DNA of 64,000 nucleotides, from the NCBI GenBank assembly GCA_050633325.1, contig JBOEGH010000006.1:1-64000 (forward strand), in the 5' to 3' direction. The stretch comes from UBA1672 sp050633325 (lineage in GTDB: Bacteria > Pseudomonadota > Alphaproteobacteria > Micavibrionales > Micavibrionaceae). Made by a program: the position numbers and the translations under genes. Under the pieces are notes generated by a model. That model ran no database searches. It was not told where the DNA came from and saw only the letters and a program-made list of their open reading frames with translations. Positions 25,337 to 35,424 of the stretch are shown piece after piece (position 1 is the stretch's first letter; every line of letters begins with the position of its first letter).

Positions 25337-26168
25337 ATCTAAGCTTTTACAACATCGTGGTGCGTTATGTAATATGGTGCGCAGGATAGCGGTTGAAGCA
25401 GGAGACCTTATACTTGAGTATTTTGAAGGTGTGAAGGGTATAGAAATTGATACTAAAGATGACGGATCTATCGTTACATGCGCAGATCGTAAGGCCGAAG
25501 ATCTTATAAGTGAAAAGTTGTTGGACATTCTGCCGGATATCCCTGTGGTTGGTGAGGAATCTTTTTCTTCCGGTGTGCGTGTTGACTTTTCTGCACATGA
25601 CTTCTTTTGGTTGGTTGATCCCTTGGATGGAACGCGTGCCTTTGCCGCCGGAGATTCGGACTTTACGGTAAATATCGCTCTTATACATAAAGGAGAGCCA
25701 GTCTTAGGCGTGGTTTATGCTCCTGACCTTGGCGAAATGTATGCAGGTTATGTTGATGTTAATGGTTCATCGAAGGCTCTGCGGTATTTTGAAGATAGCG
25801 ATGTGGAAAAAGAAATACACACCAGGAAGATGCCTGATAAAGGTCTAGTCGTGATGTCAAGCGGAACTAGCAGTTCTAATAGTAAGCAAATAGAAATGTT
25901 GGGCAGTTTGAAGGTTAATAGAATTGTGACACGCGCCAGTTCTGTGAAAATTTGTGTGATCGCAAATGGAAAAGCGGACATTTACCCTCGTTTTGGTCCG
26001 ACATGTGAATGGGATACTGCTGCCGGCCATGCTGTTCTGCGCGCCGCAGGAGGGGACATTGTTGATATGAACGGTAATCCTTTGACTTATGGTGGTGATG
26101 ATCCGCTACTTCTTAACCCCGAATTTGTTGCCGCGTCCGGCGAATTCCTTGAATGTGTAGAGATATGA
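25326..26168 (+). CDS. cysQ: CysQ-like 3'(2'),5'-bisphosphate nucleotidase
   Basis: An inositol-monophosphatase-superfamily enzyme, most like CysQ, which removes the 3'-phosphate of PAP formed during sulfate use. Metal-binding motifs: VVGEES, the central WLVDPLDGTRAF and the C-terminal EWDTAAGHAVLRAAGG. The GTG at 25326 overlaps the end of ugd by 11 bases and has AGGGGG about 7 bases upstream, so I prefer it to upstream starts. Coupling to ugd could reflect sulfated polysaccharide, but no sulfotransferase is seen here; a generic inositol phosphatase is possible. Confidence 0.85.
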   Translation: MSSESKLLQHRGALCNMVRRIAVEAGDLILEYFEGVKGIEIDTKDDGSIVTCADRKAEDLISEKLLDILPDIPVVGEESFSSGVRVDFSAHDFFWLVDPLDGTRAFAAGDSDFTVNIALIHKGEPVLGVVYAPDLGEMYAGYVDVNGSSKALRYFEDSDVEKEIHTRKMPDKGLVVMSSGTSSSNSKQIEMLGSLKVNRIVTRASSVKICVIANGKADIYPRFGPTCEWDTAAGHAVLRAAGGDIVDMNGNPLTYGGDDPLLLNPEFVAASGEFLECVEI

Positions 26169-26222
26169 TTGAAAGAAAATTCAAAACTTGTCCTTTTTAA
26201 GTGAGTATGTGTATAATTCAGT

Positions 26223-26870
26223 ATGTTTAATATTAATGTAAAGACTAGCAGTTTGTTGTTCGTATCACTCTTCATCGTAATGGTGGTGGTTGCGACTTCT
26301 CCGGTTTTGGCGAAAAAAGTAAAGTCGGAACAGGAAAAGCCCTATGATATTGAGAAATCCGCTTATCCCGACAATAAAAAGGGATGCGAGATGAGGGCGG
26401 GTATGTTTGTCCTTTTTGCTAAGAAATACGCAAATGGTGAGCCGGCCAAAGGGGCTATGATGCTTAGAATGGCAGATCCTTTGGCTGAAAATATTTACGA
26501 TCGCATTCGTAGCCAAGGTCTTGAGCAGGCGCAAATTAATAACATGAAAGAGTACTCTAAATGTATAAAGAGTGCCGGAGCTCATAGAAGTCCAAAAAAA
26601 GAGCGTGACCTAACGCTTAAGCATACAGCATGTGTTCAATTGAATGATGTCATACTTGATACCCTTGATGGTATTAAGCGCAGGAAGAAGCCTGAAACTC
26701 TAATGTCTAAGTATCAAAATGCTAATATTGATACTACATGGACTAATTACGCGATTATTCCTGATGCTCCCTTATATTTGATCGCAAGACTTTATAAGGA
26801 ATCTCAAAGTAAAGATTATAGCACGGTAGTTGAAGCAGCCTCTGATATGAGCTCTCATTGCTACCTTTAG
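26223..26870 (+). CDS. Secreted hypothetical protein with four cysteines
   Basis: A 215-residue protein, not recognised. The N-terminal hydrophobic segment (residues 9-28) with SPVLA fits a signal peptide. Four Cys residues, in KKGCEMRA, YSKCIKS, HTACVQL and the C-terminal SHCYL, may form two disulfides. It is helical and rich in Lys. It lies 54 bases after cysQ in the same direction, with no clear ribosome site, so coupling is uncertain. Confidence 0.65.
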   Translation: MFNINVKTSSLLFVSLFIVMVVVATSPVLAKKVKSEQEKPYDIEKSAYPDNKKGCEMRAGMFVLFAKKYANGEPAKGAMMLRMADPLAENIYDRIRSQGLEQAQINNMKEYSKCIKSAGAHRSPKKERDLTLKHTACVQLNDVILDTLDGIKRRKKPETLMSKYQNANIDTTWTNYAIIPDAPLYLIARLYKESQSKDYSTVVEAASDMSSHCYL

Positions 26871-26969
26871 AGATATATTTGCAAAATTATACTTTTTGCA
26901 TTATAAACTAGGGTAAATGGCATCACACAAAGATGTGAGCATAAAAAAATATAAATATATGGAGGATTT

Positions 26970-27740
26970 ATGTCTGTAAAAGGATCAATAAAAAGCGCAC
27001 TTGCGGGTGTTGCTATGCTGACTATGGTTGGTGGCACAGATGTGCAAGCACAATCATCAGAGGATAGCAAAAAGGTTACATCAGCCGAAATCATGGAGCA
27101 AGTCGACACTCTGGATAGGGCCTATTTTTATTTAGATAACGGTTATACCAAAGAGGTTCACAAGGATGTGAGGGTTAATTTTGCTTCTCACTTTCCTAGT
27201 GGTAAGCCTATTACACAATCAGTATATGAGGCGGGTGCACGCGTAGCGAAAAAGCCGACTGCGCCTGTTGTTGCTCTTATTGTTAGGGATCCTGATGAGA
27301 GTCTATCTTTAAGATCTGGTAATAGATTTTCTAATACTGATTATGAGCAAAAAGTACTGGATATGCTTACTAATGTAAGTAACAGCATCGCTGATCCGCA
27401 GGCAAAGGTTCTTATGGCTCTTGCTGTTGAGCAGGAAAGCAAGATAAAAAGCAGTGCTAATGATGTTGTTTTGTATGTAAATGATCGTACTTATGGGTTT
27501 TCACGAGATGATGATAAATATAAAAATATGAGTGAGGATCAATTTGTGGCTAGAGTTGCGGCACATCTTCATGACTTTTTATCTAGCGGAGAATATAAGC
27601 TTTCTAATGATGAGTTAGGTGAAAAACTTAGGCGTGAGGGTAGAATTGCCGGAAAAGATGGCGTGAAGGACGATGCGACTAATGTGTCCTACATTGATGG
27701 AAATAAATCTGATCCTACTTTGGCAAGTAATGGGCTATAG
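26970..27740 (+). CDS. Secreted hypothetical protein
   Basis: A 256-residue protein, not recognised. Residues 1-28 look like a signal peptide ending DVQAQ. The mature part is hydrophilic with no Cys and no repeated motif. A GGAGG site lies 7 bases before the ATG. A weak hairpin with a T run around 27765-27796 follows it. Confidence 0.65.
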   Translation: MSVKGSIKSALAGVAMLTMVGGTDVQAQSSEDSKKVTSAEIMEQVDTLDRAYFYLDNGYTKEVHKDVRVNFASHFPSGKPITQSVYEAGARVAKKPTAPVVALIVRDPDESLSLRSGNRFSNTDYEQKVLDMLTNVSNSIADPQAKVLMALAVEQESKIKSSANDVVLYVNDRTYGFSRDDDKYKNMSEDQFVARVAAHLHDFLSSGEYKLSNDELGEKLRREGRIAGKDGVKDDATNVSYIDGNKSDPTLASNGL

Positions 27741-27764
27741 TTTTAACACATAGTTTTTTGTTAC

Positions 27765-27797
27765 TTAAACCTCTGGCTTTTGGTTGGGGGTTTTTTC
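27765..27797 (+). terminator. Probable terminator
   Basis: AACCTCTGGC-TTTT-GGTTGGGGGTT with mismatches and wobble pairs, followed by TTTTTTC. It lies 25 bases after the stop of the secreted protein. The stem is imperfect. Confidence 0.45.
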
Positions 27798-27904
27798 TTG
27801 CTTTGTTGCGTTGGGGTGGTTTATTCACGCGTATAGGAAACTAATGTAATCCGCCTTTGTGAAAGTGGATTGTGCGGTAGTTTGTTTTATCTTTGTATTA
27901 TGAC

Positions 27905-29143
27905 CTAAACGGTAAGGGCGCCAGTCTTGTTGCTCAATCCTTGCTGAGTATAATCTTCTGTAGCTTCTGCGGGGGCTTCACTTGGTGTGGTTTCTCCGCT
28001 TGTTACCTTTGAGAACATGGAGGTAATGTTATTTGCAATATTTGCTATTGGCGATTGTTCATCATCAGCTTGCGCGAAAGATCCAACAGAACGGTCTGTC
28101 GCATTAACTTCATTAGCGTTAGCGATGTTTTGGGTAGCGTCTTCGTTATTCGCAGTATCTGCTTCCGCTGTAACTTCTTCTGTGTCATCGCCAAAGCCGA
28201 AAAACGCCATAAGATCCATACCCTCATCCGGTGCGCTACCATTTGCAGTAATGTTCTCTTGCACGATTGCTATGTCTTCTTCTGTCGTGGACAGGGCTGC
28301 TCTTGCAGTGCTGTTTGATGCATCTTGCGCAAGTTCTTTTACTGCTTCTATGTCTTCTGGTTTATTAGAGCCGATAAGTTCCGCTTGTCGTTGCTCAAGA
28401 TCTAATTTCTGTTCCTTTAGCTCGCCGAGCTCTTCTTTTAATGTTTGTAGGTCTTGCGCAACATCGGGAGCTGTTCGTGCTAAGTAGGTGCTTAATTTGT
28501 CTGTGTCGATCTTTCCATCTGCATTGGTGTAATCTTCTATAGATTTACCATGCCTGGAAAGTATTTTGCTTATCTTCCTTCTTGCCCCGCGTGCATCTTG
28601 CGAGTCGCCGTCAAAGTCTGCTCCACCTTCGATCATATTTTGTATGTCGCTGATGTCTTTCATATGCTCTTCTAGTTCAGCGATCTTTGCTTTTGATTCT
28701 GCAATTTTAATATCTAATTCAGCAAGCTGCCTTGTAATGGACTCTTCTTCCATTTGCAGGCTTATTCTTCTTAAGTCTGACTCTGCTCGTTTTCTGGTTT
28801 TTTGGCCTTCGTGCGCGTCAGGGTCTTGAATGCCTTGTTTTAGGAATCCGCCAGCGGTTGTAAGGTCTTGATCTGTCGGTCCGCCACTTTGTTCTGTCTT
28901 TGTGTCGTCTATACTGTAGTTTTTAACGGTTTTGAATAGATGCTGTACGACAGTGTCCGAATGACCTACATGTGCGTTCTCTACGTCTTTTGGGTCTATT
29001 ACGGTGTGGCCTAAATTTTCTTCTGCGCGGAATATGTGCGCCATTGATATTACGTTATCTTTTTGGTCAAGCGCATTTATGTTTTGTTCATTTGATAAGT
29101 CATCATTGTGTGATGATCTGAATTTTAGTGCTTCTTGTCCCAA
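27905..29143 (-). CDS. Coiled-coil hypothetical protein
   Basis: About 412 residues, not recognised. No signal peptide or membrane segment. A long coiled coil spans roughly residues 115-160 (QLAELDIKIAESKAKIAELE) and another lies near 225-260 (LQTLKEELGELKEQK). The C-terminal third is acidic and disordered, rich in Ala, Asn, Asp and Thr. The frame opens at a TTG at 29182, but the TTG at 29143 has GGAG 8 bases upstream and is preferred; the start is uncertain. It is alone on its strand. Confidence 0.6.
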   Translation of the reverse strand: MGQEALKFRSSHNDDLSNEQNINALDQKDNVISMAHIFRAEENLGHTVIDPKDVENAHVGHSDTVVQHLFKTVKNYSIDDTKTEQSGGPTDQDLTTAGGFLKQGIQDPDAHEGQKTRKRAESDLRRISLQMEEESITRQLAELDIKIAESKAKIAELEEHMKDISDIQNMIEGGADFDGDSQDARGARRKISKILSRHGKSIEDYTNADGKIDTDKLSTYLARTAPDVAQDLQTLKEELGELKEQKLDLEQRQAELIGSNKPEDIEAVKELAQDASNSTARAALSTTEEDIAIVQENITANGSAPDEGMDLMAFFGFGDDTEEVTAEADTANNEDATQNIANANEVNATDRSVGSFAQADDEQSPIANIANNITSMFSKVTSGETTPSEAPAEATEDYTQQGLSNKTGALTV

Positions 29144-29182
29144 GTTCTTTACTCCACTCCATCTTGATTTGCGTGTATGCAA

Positions 29183-29614
29183 ATAAAACAGAAGTTATTC
29201 TTATACGTTACCTTACGAGGATAAATGCAAGCTTGGATATAATAATTGAGCCAACAAATATTACATGTCCGATTTTTCGGTCTATGTAATCCTCTCCCTG
29301 TTTGTTGGGTACGTGACATTAATGCCATCTTTGAATCACCAACGTTAGAAAACTACGCCTTTTTATTAGATAATGCAAATACTTTTTTCGAAAAAAGCGC
29401 ATTTTTTTATGTTCCCTAAGTGTATGATAACTAATAAAACATGGTTGTATTATGAAATATAAAGGGTCTGTGTTTCGCGGTTTCGCAGTGTTTACATAAC
29501 TTTTTGCACCACAACTGTTTGGGTTAAATATTAGTGGCTATTGTATTTAATATATAAGTCTGCTTATTATCCATTCGGAATAGCATTTATTATTTTTTAG
29601 TAAGGAACATGATT
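29183..29614. other. Intergenic region upstream of manC
   Basis: About 430 AT-rich bases without a convincing gene. It contains a perfect 16-base palindrome CTTTTTTCGAAAAAAG at 29382-29397 and an imperfect hairpin ACAT-gt-CCGA/TCGG-tct-ATGT near 29263-29287. These may be regulatory sites for manC, which lies downstream. No RNA gene was recognised. Confidence 0.5.
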
Positions 29615-31018
29615 ATGATACCGGTTATACTTTCAGGTGGCTCGGGAACAAGACTTTGGCCGTTATCTAGACCATTATACCCTAAGCAATTTTTGGCTCT
29701 TCACTCTGATAAAACGTTATTTCAGGAAACTGTCGGGCGTTTAAATCGTATAGGCGCATCTGACCCGATAGTAGTATGCAATGATGAGCATCGTTTTATT
29801 GTCGCGGAAAACCTTCGTGAAATTGATTGTAAAGCGCAAAACATAGTATTAGAGCCTGTTGGCCGTAATACTGCACCTGCTATTGCTGCTGCATCATTGT
29901 TGGCATCTAATGGTGGTGATGATCCCATTTTGATTGTTCTTCCGGCAGATCATATTATCGACGATGTGGATGCGTTTGGTAAAGCGGTTGGTGTCGCTAA
30001 GGGTCTTGCAGAAAAAGGCCATTTGGTGACGTTTGGTATAAAGCCAAACGAGGCGCACACAGGATATGGCTATATAGAGTTGGGTGATGATATAGAAGGT
30101 GGTGTGCACAAAATTGCTGATTTTAAAGAGAAGCCTGATCGTGAAACAGCAGAAAAATTTGTGACATCTGGTAATTATCTTTGGAATGGCGGAATGTTTT
30201 GTTTTCGTGCATCTAGCTTCTTATCGGAATTAGAAAGACTTCAGCCTGAATTGTTATCTTGTGTGAAGGATGCGGTCGGTAGCGCGAAAGAGGATCTGGA
30301 TTTCGATCGTCTTGATCGTGAAATGTTCGAAAAATGTGCAGATATTTCAATCGATTATGCGGTTATGGAGCACACTGATAAGGGCGTTGTCGTATCTTTG
30401 GACGCGTCGTGGAGTGATATCGGCGCGTGGGACTCTGTGTGGAAAGTGGCGGAAAAGGATAGTAGTGGCAATGTATGCAAGGGGGATGTGGTTGTTCACG
30501 ACAGTAGTGATAACTTGATTTATAGCCAGAGCAAGCTCGTATCCGTGTTAGGTGCTAAAGACCTTGTTGTTGTGGAGACGCAAGATGCCATTCTGGTTGC
30601 TGATAAAACTAAGGTTCAAGATGTTAAGAAAATCGTTGATACATTGAAGTCTTCGAATCGTTCTGAGGCAAAACATCATCGTACCGTTTACCGTCCGTGG
30701 GGTAGGTATGACTCTATATGTATGGGCGCACGCGATCAGGTTAAAAGAATTACCGTTAAGCCGGGGGCCAGGCTATCCTTGCAAAAGCACCATCATAGAT
30801 CAGAGCATTGGGTGGTCGTGAAGGGGACGGCAAGCGTTACTAAAGGGGATGAGGTCGTAGTCGTAACGGAAAATGAATCTGTTTATCTACCGCTTGGTAT
30901 AGTACATGCTCTTGAAAATCCCGGAAAAATTGATCTGGAAATTATTGAGGTCCAGACAGGGAGCTATTTAGGCGAAGATGATATTGTCCGTTTAGAAGAC
31001 AGGTATGGCAGAACTTGA
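29615..31018 (+). CDS. manC: Mannose-1-phosphate guanylyltransferase / mannose-6-phosphate isomerase
   Basis: Bifunctional AlgA/XanB/CpsB-type enzyme making GDP-mannose. The N-terminal nucleotidyltransferase shows IPVILSGGSGTRLWPLSR and FKEKPD. The C-terminal cupin shows RPWGRYDSI, KPGARLSLQKHHHRSEHW and LGIVHALENPG. Length is 467 residues. AAGGA at 29602-29606 is 8 bases before ATG 29615 but only 2 before ATG 29609, so I chose 29615. It supplies mannose units for the polysaccharide locus to its right. Confidence 0.96.
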   Translation: MIPVILSGGSGTRLWPLSRPLYPKQFLALHSDKTLFQETVGRLNRIGASDPIVVCNDEHRFIVAENLREIDCKAQNIVLEPVGRNTAPAIAAASLLASNGGDDPILIVLPADHIIDDVDAFGKAVGVAKGLAEKGHLVTFGIKPNEAHTGYGYIELGDDIEGGVHKIADFKEKPDRETAEKFVTSGNYLWNGGMFCFRASSFLSELERLQPELLSCVKDAVGSAKEDLDFDRLDREMFEKCADISIDYAVMEHTDKGVVVSLDASWSDIGAWDSVWKVAEKDSSGNVCKGDVVVHDSSDNLIYSQSKLVSVLGAKDLVVVETQDAILVADKTKVQDVKKIVDTLKSSNRSEAKHHRTVYRPWGRYDSICMGARDQVKRITVKPGARLSLQKHHHRSEHWVVVKGTASVTKGDEVVVVTENESVYLPLGIVHALENPGKIDLEIIEVQTGSYLGEDDIVRLEDRYGRT

Positions 31019-31090
31019 ATGGTTAAAATATTATATTCTTTTTGATTGATAATTTTTTACATAACTTGTTAATTCTTCCTTAACTATTTG

Positions 31091-31119
31091 TTGCATTGTG
31101 TTTTAAAAAGTGTCATAAA
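31091..31119 (+). promoter_or_regulatory. Candidate promoter for the large exoprotein
   Basis: TTGCAT, a 17-base spacer and CATAAA in the 226-base gap after manC, about 125 bases before the exoprotein start. A moderate match only. Confidence 0.35.
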
Positions 31120-31244
31120 ACGCGAGGTATTGTGTGCCAGATGAATGCAATTTCGTTTGGCGCACCATACAAATATAGGAAGATTGTAAATAATTTAAGT
31201 GATCTTTCTTTTTATTAAAAAAATAAAAATTGAGGACATTTAAA

Positions 31245-34200
31245 GTGCACGCTAATCTAGATAAAAAACTAAATAATTCTAATAAATCAGAGATAAAATC
31301 CAGGCGTACCTTAATGTCCACCACGGCATTCGTCGCCATTGCTATGCTATCTCCATCTATCACGCACGCGCAGACTGTTCCAACAAACTCTTGGGATTAT
31401 GACGTTGTTCTGGATGGTAATGTAGGGAAAGATACGTCAGTTGTCGGCGTAACAGATATAACGGTTACTGGTGGTAATGGTTTTGTTGAAGGTAATGCGG
31501 ACATATATACAGGTCACACGGTAAATGTTACGGGTAATGATGGGGCAACTTTTGCATACCGTGATAACCGTGCAAATATCGAATCTACGTTAAATGGTAA
31601 CCTTAATTCTAATATGAAGGTTGTTATAATTGATAAGGATGGTGTGTTCTTTGGTAGTGGTTTTACAGCAGATGTTCAGAGTATCGTTGCAACTACCGGT
31701 CATGTTGAGGTAACCGACATCATGGATGGAGGTCAATTAACAATTAGTGATGTTGATCAGGGTGGGGCTATTACTCAAAATGGTACTATTACTATTGCTG
31801 AAGCCGGTTTAGCGGCGTTCGTTGCGCCTACTGTTGAAAATAACGGTATTATTAATGCGAAGCTTGCGCGTGTGCAGATTGGTGCAGCCAAGACCGCGAC
31901 TGTTGACCTTTATGGCGATGGTCTACTTGAAATTGCCTTGGATGATCAGCTTTCCGATGCATTAATTGAAAATAATGGCGGAATATTTGCGGAAGGTGGC
32001 GTTGTTCAAATGACTGCCATGGCTGCAAAAGGTACTGTTGATAATGTGGTTAATAATACAGGTGTAATATCTGTCGCTTCAGCTGTGCAAGAGGGTGGAA
32101 GAATCATTCTATCCGGTGGTTCACAGGGTACTGTTTCGATCTCAGGTTCTTTGGATGCGTCTGGAACTTCCGGCGGTGAAGTGGAAATAAGTGGCGAAAG
32201 AATAGAAACTCTTGTCGGCGCGGATATCGATGCATCAGGAACGGTTGATGGTGGTAAGGTTACGATTGCAACAGATTTTATAGCCCTTGCTACACCATCT
32301 AAATTTATTAAAGCAACAGGTGCAGGTGGTACTGTTCAATTTGGAAGGTTAACTAAAGGACGCGTGTCGGTCGGCGACTATAGTGGTGGAATACATCTTA
32401 GCCAATATACCTTAAACAATATTGATACAGAAAATTTAATTATTGGTGATGCTGATTCTTCTAAAAATAAGGTAACTGAAATCAATGTAAGATCAATTGA
32501 TACTACTTCGTCTGTATCAGGTCTTGTGCAGCTAAATGCTCTTGTTTCTTCTGATTTGGGACATGAACGCCAAAATGAAGGTGACGTTGAGTTTGATTCT
32601 GGCGTAAATAGTTTTAATTCACTAGAAGTGAATGCGCTTGATGATGTTAATTTACGCAAAGACATTGTTGTGCAGTCACTAGTAGGTGACATGGTGTTTA
32701 ATGCGGATGCTGACGCTAATGACGTGACAGGTGATACAAACAGAATTGAGTTTTTGGGCGATAACGCAACTTTGATCAGTGCAGGTGATATCAGATTTAC
32801 AGGTCAGGATTATGTTGATGTATATGAAGGTACTTCTATTACAGCAAACTCAATTGAGATAGAACGCTCTAAAGTAGGTAGAATATTGCTTGGTGGCACA
32901 TTTACTGAGGAAACTCTGCTGAATGAAATGCAGATAGATCAAGGTGAGCTTGATAACTTTAATGCTCAACAGTTGATTGTTGGTGATGTGTTGAGTGCAA
33001 ACAATAAGGTATCAGAAATAAATGTGCAGGGTTTTGATACTACCTCTTCAATTTCCGGTTTGGTTCAAATGAATTCTCTGGCAGCAATTCCAGGTGGCGG
33101 GCACAAAAATGAAGGTGATGTTGAGTTTGATTCAGGCGTTAACAAATTCAACACTCTGGAAGTCAATGCGCGTGATGACGTTATATTCCGTACAGATGTA
33201 ACCGTTGAAACCGAAGTAGGTGATATGGTGTTTAATGCGGATGTTGATTCTGACAGTGGTTCAGGTGATTCTAATATTATTGAGTTCTTAGGCAATGGAA
33301 ACTCTACAATTGAAAGTGCAGGAGACATTACTTTCTCAGGGCAAGATTATGTGGATGTTCACGATAACACGGTGGTTCGCGCGAATGGCGGTTTAGGCAC
33401 AGTTAACTTTGAGCGTTCATCAAATGGTGTGATTGGTCTTGGTGAAGCTTCGGGTGATATGCAAATAGATCAAGGTGAGCTTGATAATATATTCGCGGGA
33501 ACATTGAATGTTGGTAACCCGTTGGCGGCTAACTCCAATACAACAGATGTGAATGTTCAAAATGCTGATGTGTCTCATATTAATAACGTGAATTTGTATG
33601 CGCTTGCTGCATCAACGGTAAACTTTTCAGGTGTAAATAGTTTTGCGAATTTGAATGCATATGCTAGCTCGTCCACGGGTGTTATAAATGTTCTTGATGG
33701 CGTAGTTAACGCCTCTAACAGAATTCACTTTGACGCACCTTTGGTTAATTTGAACGGCGTTTTGAATGCTCCAGTTATTACGGGTACAGCAACAACTGTT
33801 AATGTTCAAAGCGACAATGCACAAATACAAGACGGTGTTGATGTCGCAAAGTTCTCTGGGGCCACTGTTAATGTTGCCGCAGGTACATATAATGAAAATG
33901 TAAATGTTTATAAAGAAGTTACATTGCGTGGTGCAAATGCAGGTGTTGCAGGTTATAATCCACGCAGAGCAGAAAGCGTGGTAACGCCGGCATTTACAGG
34001 TTTTAATGTTTCTTCTGACAATGTTGTTATTGATGGATTCCAGATAGATGGTGGTTTCACTGGTATCAGCGCGTTTGGCGTAAATAATACATCTATTGTA
34101 AACAACCTTATAACAGGAACGGGCGGTAATGCTGTTGAAATCACATCTTCTCGTAATCTAACTGTATCTCAAAACAAAATCACAGAGGCCGCGTTCGATG

Positions 34201-35396
34201 GTGTGAATGCGTTTGATGTTCAAGGTGCTGATATTATCGATAATGAAATAGATTCTGTTGGTATTGATGGTATTCATGTTGATGCAGAGTCTGGCATGTA
34301 TTTGTTTGCTAGGACCGCATTCGTGAATGACAATGTGGTTAAAGATGGCAAAAAAGGTCCGGAAATTGTTGGAATTAACATTGTTAATAACAGGATCAAT
34401 AACTCTGGTGAAGATGGAATAAATACGGTTAATGTAGATGATCTTACAGTTACTGGTAATAACGTAAGTGAAAGCTCAGCCCATGGATTCTATGCCCAGG
34501 GTGCTAACAATGGTGACATACAGTTCCAAGGTAACGCTCTTACAGATAATGGTCAGGACAGTGGTTCTGCTGCCGCTCGTTTTGAAAGTGGTGATGTTGA
34601 TATGAGTGATATTAATGCGCCTAATACTTTTGTTAACACAACCGGTACTCCTGCAGTTGCGATGCAGTTTGAAGAAGTTAATGACCTAATATTCCAACCT
34701 TTAAGAATTTCATCAGAAAGAACCTTTATTGATGATGAATTAGATTTCAGCTTTGGTAATGGCCTACGCATTGTAAATGAAACTTTGGGCTCAACTGTGT
34801 TTAACGGTTACACTCCTGCCGGTAGTTTCTATGTTAGGTTTGAAGATGGGGCTATATTGGATGAAGTAACTAATGCTCCGATTGTTATAGATGGAACTAA
34901 TGCTTCTTTTGATGGAATTGTACCGTCATTATTCAGTAATGTCTTAACTACTGAAAACTATAACTTTATTGAGGATCGTTTGTTCGATGCTGATGATGCC
35001 GCTTTAAATGGTCGTGGTCAGATATTTGTTGGTGATGAAGAGGAAACAGAAGGGGTTACAAACTTCGAAGACTTCTTGATTAGAAGATCATCAAATGGTG
35101 AAGGCGAAAAAGGTGGTGCAATACTTGAAATAAGAGGTCTACCTTTGGTTGGTTTGGGATCTTTGAATGATATTGCGCCTGCTGCCGGTGAAGAGAACAA
35201 CGGGGATAGCGCGGAAGATGTTGCCAATATAAGTCCGGAAGCAGGGGGTGATGATGCTCCGGAGTCTGCGGATGCTACATGTATTGGTGATGTTGTGAGC
35301 TCACTTACAAGCGGATCTGTAACTTACAGTTTTGGTGGTACTTCTGAGGAGAGCATAGTTGCTGCGTCATCATGCTCTACGTCTACTGGTACATAA
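31245..35396 (+). CDS. Large FhaB-like / parallel beta-helix exoprotein
   Basis: About 1383 residues. A signal peptide lies near residues 20-43 (ending THAQ). A TPS-like (filamentous haemagglutinin N-terminal) domain follows; the segment IIDKDGVFFGSGFTADVQ at about 128-145 matches its usual NPNGV-F pattern. Residues 391-745 contain two tandem copies of a 177-residue repeat, with a third partial copy to about 800. Residues 900-1115 carry parallel beta-helix repeats rich in Asn and Asp. No beta-barrel or sortase-type end is seen. GTG 31245 is chosen: TGAGGA lies 8 bases upstream. Probably a surface or secreted adhesin; no TpsB partner is in the window. Confidence 0.85.
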   Translation: MHANLDKKLNNSNKSEIKSRRTLMSTTAFVAIAMLSPSITHAQTVPTNSWDYDVVLDGNVGKDTSVVGVTDITVTGGNGFVEGNADIYTGHTVNVTGNDGATFAYRDNRANIESTLNGNLNSNMKVVIIDKDGVFFGSGFTADVQSIVATTGHVEVTDIMDGGQLTISDVDQGGAITQNGTITIAEAGLAAFVAPTVENNGIINAKLARVQIGAAKTATVDLYGDGLLEIALDDQLSDALIENNGGIFAEGGVVQMTAMAAKGTVDNVVNNTGVISVASAVQEGGRIILSGGSQGTVSISGSLDASGTSGGEVEISGERIETLVGADIDASGTVDGGKVTIATDFIALATPSKFIKATGAGGTVQFGRLTKGRVSVGDYSGGIHLSQYTLNNIDTENLIIGDADSSKNKVTEINVRSIDTTSSVSGLVQLNALVSSDLGHERQNEGDVEFDSGVNSFNSLEVNALDDVNLRKDIVVQSLVGDMVFNADADANDVTGDTNRIEFLGDNATLISAGDIRFTGQDYVDVYEGTSITANSIEIERSKVGRILLGGTFTEETLLNEMQIDQGELDNFNAQQLIVGDVLSANNKVSEINVQGFDTTSSISGLVQMNSLAAIPGGGHKNEGDVEFDSGVNKFNTLEVNARDDVIFRTDVTVETEVGDMVFNADVDSDSGSGDSNIIEFLGNGNSTIESAGDITFSGQDYVDVHDNTVVRANGGLGTVNFERSSNGVIGLGEASGDMQIDQGELDNIFAGTLNVGNPLAANSNTTDVNVQNADVSHINNVNLYALAASTVNFSGVNSFANLNAYASSSTGVINVLDGVVNASNRIHFDAPLVNLNGVLNAPVITGTATTVNVQSDNAQIQDGVDVAKFSGATVNVAAGTYNENVNVYKEVTLRGANAGVAGYNPRRAESVVTPAFTGFNVSSDNVVIDGFQIDGGFTGISAFGVNNTSIVNNLITGTGGNAVEITSSRNLTVSQNKITEAAFDGVNAFDVQGADIIDNEIDSVGIDGIHVDAESGMYLFARTAFVNDNVVKDGKKGPEIVGINIVNNRINNSGEDGINTVNVDDLTVTGNNVSESSAHGFYAQGANNGDIQFQGNALTDNGQDSGSAAARFESGDVDMSDINAPNTFVNTTGTPAVAMQFEEVNDLIFQPLRISSERTFIDDELDFSFGNGLRIVNETLGSTVFNGYTPAGSFYVRFEDGAILDEVTNAPIVIDGTNASFDGIVPSLFSNVLTTENYNFIEDRLFDADDAALNGRGQIFVGDEEETEGVTNFEDFLIRRSSNGEGEKGGAILEIRGLPLVGLGSLNDIAPAAGEENNGDSAEDVANISPEAGGDDAPESADATCIGDVVSSLTSGSVTYSFGGTSEESIVAASSCSTSTGT
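32412..33600 (+). repeat. Intragenic tandem repeats of about 531 bp in the exoprotein
   Basis: Copies start near 32412, 32946 and 33477 (third partial). The unit opening is conserved in DNA: ATAGATCAAGGTGAGCTTGA occurs just before the second and third copies. In protein, GDVEFDSGVN and GDMVFNAD recur 177 residues apart. Confidence 0.85.
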
Positions 35397-35424
35397 ATAT
35401 AAATTATAATTAGTTATTTTATAT

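Noticed and set aside
28045..28487. ORFs on both strands inside the coiled-coil gene
   Set aside because: The cysteine/serine-rich plus-strand frames are mirror images of the Ala/Glu-rich minus-strand coding frame.
29382..29397. CTTTTTTCGAAAAAAG palindrome as a terminator
   Set aside because: The stem is almost all A-T and no gene ends near it on either strand; it is noted only as a palindrome.
31245..35396. Autotransporter (type V) reading of the large exoprotein
   Set aside because: No C-terminal beta-barrel is visible; the last 140 residues are acidic and soluble. A TPS-like or otherwise secreted protein fits better.
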